Both the position numbers and the translations under genes were made by a program. Shown here one piece after another: positions 24,100 through 34,019 of a stretch of DNA of 64,000 nucleotides. How positions within the stretch are numbered: the first letter of the stretch is position 1; every line of letters starts with the position of its first letter. The notes under the pieces are model-generated. The model searched no databases, was not told where the DNA came from, and saw only the letters and a list, made by a program, of their open reading frames with translations. The DNA lies in the NCBI GenBank assembly GCA_014871385.1, contig CM026430.1, positions 5,125,040-5,189,039 on the forward strand, read 5' to 3'. Origin of the DNA: Ceratodon purpureus (lineage: Eukaryota; Streptophyta; Bryopsida; Pseudoditrichales; Ditrichaceae).

Positions 24100-24649
24100 T
24101 GTTGCTAGCTCTCTTGCACTAAAAACCTAGTGTTCAATTTCTCCTCGGAGTGGGGGTCGCCTTCAAATTCAGCCGTCAAAAAAACAACAAACCCCACTAC
24201 TCTACTTCAGCTTCTTCAATGATGCTGCTGTAACCCTCAAGCACACAACACAATTTTTTTTTCCAAAAATTCTAAACCCTGATTCTCGTCCTCGCATGAT
24301 ACTTCCACACAACTCCGATTGTGAGTGTTTACGGCGCCCTACTCTTGTCCCACAGTACATTGCTCAAGAGGATTGAAGAGCCTCAATTCCGCCCAACGGT
24401 ATGTAACCGGCAGTCACAGGTCATCCTAGCCCAACCAACATGTCCCGAGATTTGATCCTTGAACCCCACGCCGTCATTTGATTGACGTAGTGTGTGATCT
24501 GACAGATCGTAATGTACCAGAGCACTCATCATCCAATGCTCGACAGCTCATGCCAAGGTAACAAATTAATCACATGAAACCGAAGTTTTACTTGTTGTTT
24601 TCAAATCTGGAGGGGCGTATTTTTCGCCCCCCTGACCTTGAGGGGTTAA

Positions 24650-26459
24650 TCTGCCAAGTATAAAGAAAACTAAGAGATCCTAATAGCAATTACAGAAAAT
24701 TGCTTAGGTGAATTCAATAGAATATGGAACTGTTATAGGGTTAAGGTAGTAGAGTGTAAGGGCCTCACTGCGGTCGATTCTCTTTTCTCTTTGCAACAGA
24801 TTTTCCGTTCACTGGTTATGAAAAGAAAACAGAAAAGTAAAAAGAGAATCGTCTCAAAACTGAAGGTGTGCCATCCCATAAGGTCAATACTTTCCTTCAT
24901 TGAGCTGGCTCCTCAATGAAAGTTGAGGCCACATCGATTCGCTCAAACAATGCTGCTGGGGCAATAACTTATGTTTCTCTCTCAGAAACAGGGAAAGCTG
25001 CGAGTACCTTGATGCACATGAAGCCAACTTAAACGGCAAGCTTTATATCCTTCTCTTCTGTTTATGAAACTTCGGAACCTAATTGTTCGAGAGTTACAAT
25101 TTTGTTTGCATGTCAAACAAACATCTCAAGCTGGAAATGCACTTTATCTTCCCCTCAAGTGAAGCCCAGACCTCCGCCCATCCCCCGCTCTTGCTCCAAG
25201 ACAAAGAACGCTTAAACTTAGCTCGAATTTCAAACTTTTGCACGAGAAGGAACTCCCGCATCGCCGAGCCTGAGCCTCAACTGGGGCCTCATCACTGTAG
25301 CGCTCCATCGCTACAGTCTACAGTGCTCCGCGGAGAAGACGGTCAGCAGGCCCCGTCGTCTGTTCATCCAGTCCTGGCTCCGACACTCTCGAAGGCCATG
25401 TCCAGGCGCGAGGGTCCTTCTGCTGGAACCCTCTTCTGTAGGTGCCGCTCTTGGTCTCTAATCTTCCAGGCTTTAAATCGCGATGTACAGTAAGTTAGTC
25501 CAGTTGCGTTGCAATCTGATGTTCATGGCTAGAAGTCTAGCTGATGAGAGTTTCTCGTCTCGGATCGTATCTTCTTGGCCGAAGCGGGATTGTTCGAACA
25601 GATCATTGGGCCGGCGAGGGTTTCTGGAATAAGATGTCGTGATCGATTGAGCCGAATTGAGCTTGATGGGAAGTGTTTCCTCAGAGTTAACTTACGCTAT
25701 GGAAGTAGGCCGTAGTAGTTCCAGTTGCCGAATTCGGTTTGGTTCCCATCGGTAACGTCGGTAATCACAGACCATAGGCAGAACTTGTGCCGTTCCTGAC
25801 ATCTTTTGGACGAATTACAGCGCTGGTAATATACTACCTCTGCCTACCCTTCATATATTGCTTCAACTCCTTTGTTCCCCTTGCCATTGGAACTATCTGT
25901 GAGCATGATGGAAAGTGCTTCCTTTCAGTTAACTTATGCTATGGCTGTAGGCTGAAGCAGTTCCAGTTGCAGATTTCGGGACTCAGATTTTCATCGATTA
26001 CCGGTAAGTTGGTAATCACCAGAACATAGGCAGAATTTTTGGCTTGTCATCTTTTGGACGGGTCACTGTGATGGTTCTCTACTGCTCGATCTGTCTACCA
26101 TACACACTTCCGTTTAAACCTCTGCTTACCCTAGATTCCAATCCTTAGAGTAAATTCGCCTTTCCAGGTTATTGAGAACCTCCGTGTTTGGCATTGAAAG
26201 TGTCTGATAGGAGTTGTACTATGCACAAGCGCTAAGCGCATCTTGTTAGGGAGTGACCGATTCAAGACCTAATTTCTTTGAGCAAATTAGTTCATACGTC
26301 TTGGTTCTGCAATGTTTGCTGGGCATGCGTTGGTGCATGTGTTGTTCAAGGTGTGGTGTGGCTGTTTTGTGTTGTTGGAGACCGATGTTGACAGGAACCC
26401 TAGTGCAGATTCTGAGTATGAATTTTGAGATGTTTTGCAGCTCTACCAAGCTACACGGC
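24650..26459. other. Upstream region of the TNL gene
   Basis: No domain-bearing ORF is seen. The frame at 25083-25493 has no recognisable similarity. The region contains a roughly 240-bp tandem duplication (25656-26110) and an 8-bp palindrome, CTGTAGCG...CGCTACAG, near 25295-25314. Confidence 0.5.
25656..26110. repeat. Tandem duplication upstream of the TNL gene
   Basis: Unit 1 (about 25656-25898) and unit 2 (about 25899-26110) share an ordered series of blocks: GATGG(G/A)AAGTG, AGTTAACTTA(C/T)GCTATGG, AGTTCCAGTTGC, GGTAATCAC, CATAGGCAGAA and CATCTTTTGGACG. Identity is moderate. This probably duplicates leader or promoter DNA of the receptor gene. Confidence 0.8.
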
Positions 26460-29400
26460 ATGGAGCAGCAGAGCTATGCATCCACGTCCAGTACCAATTC
26501 AAATCGGTGAGTGATCTGAATTCGTGCAATTAAACTAACAGCATGAGACTCAGCTAATAAGTTGATTGGAGAGGGTGCAGTGAATTTTCCAAACCTGTCT
26601 GAATTCCATGGGACGCATGAATGATTTTCAGGGATGGTGGTAGCTTGGATGATGGTGAAGATGTCGCACTACAACCGAAACATAAGGTCTTCTTGAGCCA
26701 CAGTGGTTTTCAAAAAGGCTTTGTAGAGCACCTCTGTGAGGAGTTGGAGGGATGCTACAGGTTTCCCTTCTTTGACAAGCGTCGAGAGAGCTTACCAATT
26801 GGGGAGGATTTTTCAAGGCATATCTTCGATGCAATCCAGCAATGTGATGTGGGAGTGGTCATCTTGTCGGATGAGTTCATCACATCCAAGTGGCCAATGA
26901 TGGAATTGGTGGCCATGCATGAGAGGGTCCTTGATGAAGTGGAGAAGGGGAAGTCCAAGTTCAAAGTCATACCTGTGTTTTTTAGGACTTCACCAAAAGA
27001 TCTTGATGACCATGACAAGTGTGATCAGTGGATTTCATGTTGGCTAAAGTTCGCTAAGGATAATCCTAAGAGAGTTCAGGTTGGAAAGTGGGAAGCTGCA
27101 TTGAAGTATCTGCGCAAACTAAATGGTGTGGTATACGAAGGATTTGGTGAAGTGAAGCTTGTGAAAGAGATTGTTGATGAGATATGCAAAGTGGTTCCTG
27201 CGGAGATCAAAATGGAAGATTCTCATATTCAAGGAAGGTCTCGCATATGCAACGTGAGTATCATGCTTATCCATATCTTTAGCATGAAATGGATTCTTGA
27301 CTTGAACTTAGAAGTGAATTATAGATGAGGACTAACTCCTTCTTTCTTTAATGTTGATATAAATTAAAGATGGTTTTAATGTTTGTAGACATATCTCATT
27401 CATTTTCGATATCTCTATAGTAGGTGACCTTTGATATTCTTAATATGTGTTAATTTTTAAGTTTATGTGCTTTTATTGTCCAGATTATTCAAAATACAAT
27501 TAATGCCATAAGAAAGGACAACATTCATGGAGTCAGTGTTTTGGGATTACACGGAATGGGTGGTATTGGAAAGACCTCCATTTGCAAAGCTTTATGCAAT
27601 AATTTCTTCACAAAATTCCATGGAAAAGTATGCCATGCGGAATTGGAAAGGGGTAGTAAGGAAGGCTTGCTTCGAGAAGTATTGAAGAGTCTTACAATCA
27701 CTAGCCGTGAGCGATTGAACGAGTTCAATGAAGACCAGGTATTGTGAACATGTTAAAGTGATTCAAATATGATCAATATTTTAGGGATCTTCTTAAACAA
27801 TATATAAGATGGATTAGTGTCTTTATTAAATTTGTGATTGATGTCTTTATTACATTTATGGTTGCAGTTGCAAAATGCTCTAAGGGAAGGAATTATCAAA
27901 GACCCAATCTTCTTAACTCTCGACAACATGTCGGACCTGGATGCATCAATTGCTGAAGTGCAATTATATCTCTCTGCAAGGCTTCCAGCCGGAAGCATTG
28001 TGATAGTGACGGCACGTTCCAAAGATTGGCTACTACGTGTGAGACCCTACATAGATGAGAGCAATTGCATGCAAATGCCGGAGTTGATGCTAGAAGAGGC
28101 CAAATCTTTATTTGTAAAATCATCTGCTGCAAAGTTGAGGAATGATGTGGATGTGAAACTGATCCTGCGGTGTGTGAAACGATGCTATTTTCAAAAGGAG
28201 GATGACACTCAGAGTTGCCATTACCATCCCTTGGCATTGGATGTGTTGGGTAGACAGTTGTCCCGGCTTACTGATTTGGGTGAGTGGGTTATGCTTTTAG
28301 ATCGGATTGATGAAGACGTCTTCAACCAGTCAAGGGAGAACAATCATCCACTATTCTCCATCTTGAGGAAGAGTTTTGATGCATTGTCTTCTGGCGATCA
28401 GATGCTGTTCATGGATGTTGCACTGTATCTACCAAAAAATGACTTGGACCTTCGCGAAGAGGTTGATTACAGCGTGTTCGAATGGCTTGGCATGGTGCAC
28501 AATTTCCAAAGGGTTGATGATTTGATAAGAGCGGTGAGTTTGTAAGCAAAGGCGTGGCGTTTCTAAGATTATGAAGAACAGATTTGAGGACCATTTCTAG
28601 TTTTTAATGGAATTTTTCGTAGTTCTTCGTGTAGTAGTGCACGGCTGATTTCTACACTCCCTTCCCTTCTGATGACGCAGGATGTGGCTATGCACATGAA
28701 TTTTGGCCCGAATGAGTTTTTAGTCTGGTCGTGTCAGATCGGCAGGCAGCTTGAGATGCAGCCCTTACCGGCGAATCTTGCCCTATAGAATGTACTGCAT
28801 CCTTCGTTGCCAACGAATTCAAAGTTGATTGTATGGTAGTTAAGCATGTCAACTTTGAGTTTATGTATCCCTCATTTGCATGACTAGGAATGACCTGCTT
28901 TTGGTTGCTCCTCGTTTATTTTGCAGCTGGAGAGGTTGAGGGCGAAATCATTGCTGGAGAAGGTGGGTGATGGAGTTAAGGAAGAGATTGGCATGCATGA
29001 CTTGTGGCGAGCATTTTGTGTGGCGGAGACCCAGGGTGGGGAGATAGGACGGCGTCGGTGGATGTACGAGGCAAGGAACTGCAGCAGTGAACTTGTTGAA
29101 GCGAGTCCGTCTGGCAGTTGTTGGGAGAATGTGAAGAGAATGGTATTCTTGGGTGCTGATCCGCGGAGTTTGGAGAAAGCGGACTTTGGTCACTTTGCCA
29201 ACGTGACAGTTCTGAAGATTTCAATGCCAGAGAGGCGGAAGGCCAAGAAGGTTGTGATCAACTTGTCAGGACTCATTCACTTGAAGAGCTTGGAGGTTTG
29301 GGGCTTTGAAATGTGGGATAACCTTGTCATACAAGGTTTGCCGAGGAGCCTCTTGTTTTTTGTCTACATCCATGAATTTCGTATACAGCCGTCATCAGCT

Positions 29401-30915
29401 CCTGCAGAGCAGATTGTGAAGCAGATTGCTCGTCTTGAAGACCTGCAGTTCTTATGCCTGATTGATTATCCAGGTCGGAGGCTACCGGACATGAGAAGCA
29501 TGGTTTCCTTGCGCGTTGCCAGGTTTTACGAGTGTAAGAATGTGGTCACAGTGACAGGGTTGAGCTTGAAGCTGACCAACTTGCGAGTGTTAGATCTGCG
29601 ATGGTGTAAGCAGTTGCGTAGCTGCCCTGGTGTGGGTGACTTGGTTGCTCTGGAGGAACTTTATTGTTCTTTCTCTGAGGGGCTTGAGAGGTTGCCTACT
29701 CTACGGAAGCTGAGAAATCTGCGGATATTGGACATCAGGTGGTGTGGACTAATCACCGAATTGCCAGGTCTGGGAGATTTGGTGGCTCTGGAGAAACTTT
29801 ATGCCTCACACTGGGGAGCTAGATTGAAGTTGCCTGATTTGAGGAAGCTGAAAAACCTTCGAGTGCTAGATTTAGGTGGTCGTCGTTTGCAGGCAGCGCC
29901 CGGCTTGGACAGCTTAACTTCCTTGCAGAAATTGGTCGCTGACTTTCGAGAAGTGTTGGACAGGCCAAATCTCCGGCAGCTTACGAAGCTGCAGGAATTG
30001 AAGATCCGTGGATGGAGTTTAGCAGAATTGAGAGAAACAGACGACTTGGCGATGTTGCATACGCTCGAAGTCGAGGATTGTAAGGGTGTGTATATTGATT
30101 ATCTGCCTGATTTCCAGGGTCTGACCAGTTTGCGAAAATTGACCCTGTACAATTGCGACTTCAAGAATGCGGCAAGTTTGAGCAAGTTGAGCACACTGGA
30201 GGAAATTGCGATTAATGTATGCAGACAGTTGGAGGTGTTGCCAGACTTGGAAGGACTCACGAGATTGGAATCGCTTGAGATTACTAATTGTGACATGAAG
30301 AGGGGCTGGGATTCGGCCGTGGGACGAGGCGAGGAGAGTTTGTGCAAGCGGCAAGATAATAACATGCAGTTGCATCGTCGGTACTTCCAGAGGCTCATCG
30401 GCCTTCGACGATTGGAACTCCGGTGTTGCAGCAATTTGGCAGATGTGTCGGGCATTGAAGCCTTCAAGCAGTTGGAGAGGTTGGAAATTCAGAGCTTAGC
30501 AGTGAGGGAGCTTCCCGATCTGAGCAACTTCCCTCTCTTGAATTACCTCACCCTTTCGTATTGTGACTTCTTGACGAGGTTGACGAGCTCTGAGCCCGTG
30601 CCTGGACTGGCATTCCTTTTTATTTCCAGTTGCAATGGTGTGGAAGCAGTGCCAGATCTGGGGATCATGTTTCCGGCATTGGAAGAGTTTTCCCTTCGTG
30701 GATGCAGTGGGTCAGTGTTGTTGACCAGCAGTGGGCCTTTGACTAAAATTAGACTTCTCCAAGTGATGGGATGCAAGGGAGTGAGTTTGGGCGATGTCGA
30801 TCAACTGCGAGCATGGTGTCCTCCTCAATGTGATGTATCGTTTGTCCCAGTTGTTGAGGAAGTTGAGGAGTGGATGCGAGTACGTCGGCTTTTCAAGGGA
30901 TGTTTCGGTGAATGA
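26460..30915 (+). CDS. TIR-NBS-LRR (TNL) immune receptor
   Basis: Five exons: join(26460..26506, 26632..27253, 27484..27738, 27868..28533, 28927..30915), 1192 aa. All junctions keep frame. The TIR domain starts near residue 33 (KHKVFLSHSG) and keeps E107 in SKWPMMELV, the position of the TIR NADase glutamate. The NB-ARC follows with P-loop GMGGIGKTS (K253), Walker B IFLTLDN, a GSIVIVTARS motif, HYHPLALDVLG in the GLPL position, and MHD at residue 553. The remaining 600 residues are leucine-rich repeats with strong LxxLxxLxLxxC periodicity. Exon 1 encodes only a short Ser/Thr-rich leader. TNLs are intracellular receptors that detect pathogen effectors, and plant TIRs make nucleotide signals from NAD. 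The exon arrangement (TIR, then NB, then LRR) is classical. No break was found, so the gene looks functional. Confidence 0.93.
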
Positions 30916-31542
30916 GTGTGTTTTAACCTCTGCTCACAGTATTGAGCTAAAATGGCGACCAAGCATTTTGGATTCCAATAATAAATTCATCTTGGTCTTG
31001 GTTTGATAGGTTTTTTTCTCTTGTTGTGAGCCTACTGCTGTGAAATTTTTATCTGGGGTCAGAATCACTATTATTCAGATATAAATGTAACCTTGGTTTT
31101 AATTCAAATGATGACATCATTTTGGCTAGGAACAAATATATTGACACTGTATTTAATGGATATTATGGAGAAAGTTATTTCTGACTTTATACATTATAAC
31201 ACTTCGAAATTTATTGTTGTGATTCATGTTTAAGCATACTTTTTATGTGTTGATATTTTGTAGTAATAATTAAAAAAGTCCAATTTAATTATAAAAACCT
31301 TAATTATATTGAGCCTTTAACTATTAACAGATTCCAAAGAGAATCAGAGAGTAATTTTATTGCTTTACTCAATATTGTAATTCTCTTATTAGTCTTTGTG
31401 GTTTTGAAAAATGAGAGTTTTTAATGGAGGTATTCCATTACTATCATTTATATTTTTCCTTTGATTACTGATGTTAAATGTAATGAGTGTAATCTATTTA
31501 AAATTTTCTTTTTCTAGGCAGAATTGAGGTATTTCAACTGTT

Positions 31543-31660
31543 AAAGATTGTAATGCATGATGTAAAATTTGGCTGTATGTAAAGATTGTATTATGTATGA
31601 TGTAAAATTTGGCTGTATGTAAAGATTGTATTATGTATGATGTAAAATTTGATTGTAATG
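31543..31660. repeat. 40-bp tandem repeat, three copies
   Basis: Units beginning AAAGATTGTATTATGTATGA repeat at 31543, 31581 and 31621. The second and third are almost identical, and the first has small changes. It is non-coding. Confidence 0.9.
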
Positions 31661-32017
31661 TATGATGTAGGATTTGTAGACTTTTGAAATAAGATTCTTC
31701 AGGCTCAATACCTCAAGGAAATCATATATATCACATTTTTTCAAAATTAACAATTTACTTGGAATTCAAATGATAAAATATGCATTTGAGTTTAATTGCC
31801 ATAATGGCTTTGTATTCCTCTCAGCTTTAGGCTTTGAAAATTCAATATTTTGTCCTAAAAACTCAGTAATTTTGAGACAAAATATTATTCAATTAATTGA
31901 ATTACTTATTACTTAAATGACTGGTGTTTGATTCTTAAGTGTCAATTTCAAATATTGAATAAAAATCATCTATAAGAATTTTAAAATATTCACATTTTAT
32001 TATCTAAAAGTTTTTTA

Positions 32018-32141
32018 AAAACAATTTCATCAATATGGAAGATTGTAATTATGGTAATGTATAATATATTGTGAAGCTCAAAACAATTTCATCAATATTG
32101 AAGATTGTAATTATGGTAATGTATAATATATTGTGAAGCTC
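32018..32141. repeat. 62-bp tandem duplication
   Basis: Units 32018-32079 and 32080-32141 are adjacent and differ at one base (ATATGGAAG versus ATATTGAAG). This is a recent duplication ending 72 bp left of the second non-autonomous element. Confidence 0.93.
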
Positions 32142-32213
32142 TATTCTTATCATTGTAAGTACTTCTAAACCATGGAAGGCATTTGATGGTCTCTCAATCA
32201 AGATCCTTATTAA

Positions 32214-33060
32214 CCCCTAAAGTTCTGAGGGTATTTTCCATCAAAACTGCCTCAAAACAGCCCCTCTTCAAAGCAAGGTGGATTTTGCAAACTTGGGGTC
32301 TTTTTTAGAACATCTAACCATAAGATCTTGTAGCTAACTTCTATGTCTACATGTCCACCAAATCTCACACATTCATTCTTCAACAATTGCAAGATCATAA
32401 CATTCAAAGTAGAAAAACAAGTTTTTTTCCCTGCAAAAAAAGGGGACAGTAGAGTTTTGAAGGCCCAAAAAACCATTTTTTTGCATTATGGATTTTGGTG
32501 GTTTTGATGCACCTCAGAGAAGACTGAGTTAGCTAATTGTGCTAAGAAAATTTTATTCAAAAAAGCTGTGGAAAGTTGCCCAAAAAATCATTTTCCGCTA
32601 GGGGATATACTGAAATTCACAAACAAAGGCCGCTTTTGGACATTAAAATGAGCATATGAAAAAAATTTGGATTAAAAATCCAAACGGTGGGAACATGCTC
32701 TACTGCCTTCTCTACACATAGAATTTTTTTTTTGAAAAACATCAAAATCTCAATTTTTGGTGGAATTTCAAAGTTTCGTCTTTGGGCAGATTTTGGCAGT
32801 TTTGGGCAGTTTTGGGCAGAATTTGCTGCATTCACAGTGGCTTAGAAAAGTTCATCAGCTGCCCAACGAGCAACGTTTGACACTTAAACCTTCATAACTT
32901 TTGATCCTAATGTTGGAATCAAAAAATAAAAACACCCACATGAAGATCTCCAAACGGCCCACCTTGAATTACATTTCAGAAAATCCTGATATAAATTGCA
33001 TTCATAGGTACATGCCCAAATTCCAAAAAAGCCCAAATGTGGCAGATTGTCCTTTAGGGG
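32214..33060 (-). mobile_element. Non-autonomous piggyBac-like element, copy B (847 bp)
   Basis: This is an inverted copy of 17063-17913. It has the same CCCCTAAAG...CTTTAGGGG termini and TTAA at both edges (32210-32213 and 33061-33064). The two copies align along their whole length with scattered substitutions and a 4-bp length difference, so they descend from one element. No coding capacity is evident. Confidence 0.88.
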
Positions 33061-33242
33061 TTAAACAAATATTTAGTTTTTTTAATTTACAGATTTAATC
33101 ATCTAGGGTATTAAAGAACATAACATTACAAAAATATGGTAATAACAGTCATTTACACAATATTGTGGAACATTAGTCATTTTCAAAACATATCATTTAT
33201 TTCATATATTTAGTGAAGTTCCAAATCAAATGATCACAATAA

Positions 33243-33560
33243 AATTCCAAATAATTTTTAATATTATAGAATAGTAAAATTGAAAATGGTCTGATATTTA
33301 TTTTGAGAAATCATCATTTAGAAGAAAATAAATTGAATGTAAATTAAAATAGGCATTCTTGAATATATGAAAAATAATCATAAAATTATCACATAATTTG
33401 ATAACAGTAATATTTTATCATATGAAAAAGATAATGAAGAAATTAAATTTTAAGATCATTAAATGATATAATTCTATCTGAAAACTACCATTTTGTTTAT
33501 TTTATGTTGAAAAAATATTTTATTTTATTTTATATTGATTAATAAATTATTGGAATTTAA
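33243..33560 (+). repeat. Dispersed AT-rich repeat R1, copy 2
   Basis: Aligns to 15684-15998 in the same orientation, ending in the shared TATTGATTAATAAATTATTG. It sits right beside the second TTAA element, whereas copy 1 lies about 1 kb from its TTAA element. Confidence 0.8.
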
Positions 33561-33581
33561 AATTTAAAATTAATTAATTAA

Positions 33582-33593
33582 TATATATATATA

Positions 33594-33652
<59 letters not shown>
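33582..33652. repeat. (AT)n microsatellite
   Basis: About 70 bp of nearly pure AT dinucleotide, interrupted once by a short A run near 33593. Open frames reading through it are artefacts. Confidence 0.97.
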
Positions 33653-33654
<2 letters not shown>

Positions 33655-34019
33655 CAAATGAGCATGGATGTCTCACTCGATGGTTCCACGCCCGAATCCG
33701 TCGAGGAGACACCCATGCTATGACACGTCGACATGCACAAGCTGCAGTTCCCCATCTCCGATGCTCTACTTTCCTTTGCTCCACGCAGCCTGCGCATGAT
33801 GCCTGCGCATGCCTCCTACGCATGTGCCGAATGGTGCAGAGATGACGCGCATGCCATTTCTCCTTCACCACCACCATCATCGGCTCCATCTCCATCGCAA
33901 TCAACCAGGTTTGCATTGCTCGCCTCATCACTCAATTCTGCAGCTATAGAAATGATTTTCTCTAGGCGTGTTGGCGATGGTGGAACTTTAACGGAATAGT
34001 TGTGGTGGTGCAAGAGCGA

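Larger units (their letters stand above)
19736..24645 (-). mobile_element. piggyBac-superfamily DNA transposon (4.9 kb, decayed)
   Basis: The ends are CCCCTCAAGG at 19736 and its inverted copy CCTTGAGGGG at 24636-24645. Both are flanked by TTAA (19732-19735 and 24646-24649), the piggyBac target duplication. All recognisable coding sequence is on the minus strand: a DDE_Tnp_1_7-type transposase with its Cys-rich C-terminus, and upstream Gly/Arg-rich and N-terminal parts. The transposase is broken by stops and frameshifts, so this copy cannot make an intact enzyme. It is clearly more GC-rich than the AT-rich DNA around it. A small palindrome, GGGGCGtattttCGCCCC, lies inside the right end. Confidence 0.92.
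30916..32213. other. AT-rich region downstream of the TNL gene
   Basis: This holds the TNL 3' UTR and then AT-rich DNA with two recent tandem repeats (31543-31660 and 32018-32141). No gene is supported. Confidence 0.6.

Noticed and set aside
25083-25493. 136-aa plus-strand frame upstream of the TNL
   Set aside because: It has no similarity to TIR or NBS sequence and could not be joined to the TNL frame; it is probably leader or intergenic DNA.
33570-33931. Frames running through the AT microsatellite with Ile/Tyr repeats
   Set aside because: They are translations of a dinucleotide repeat plus flank, not a protein.
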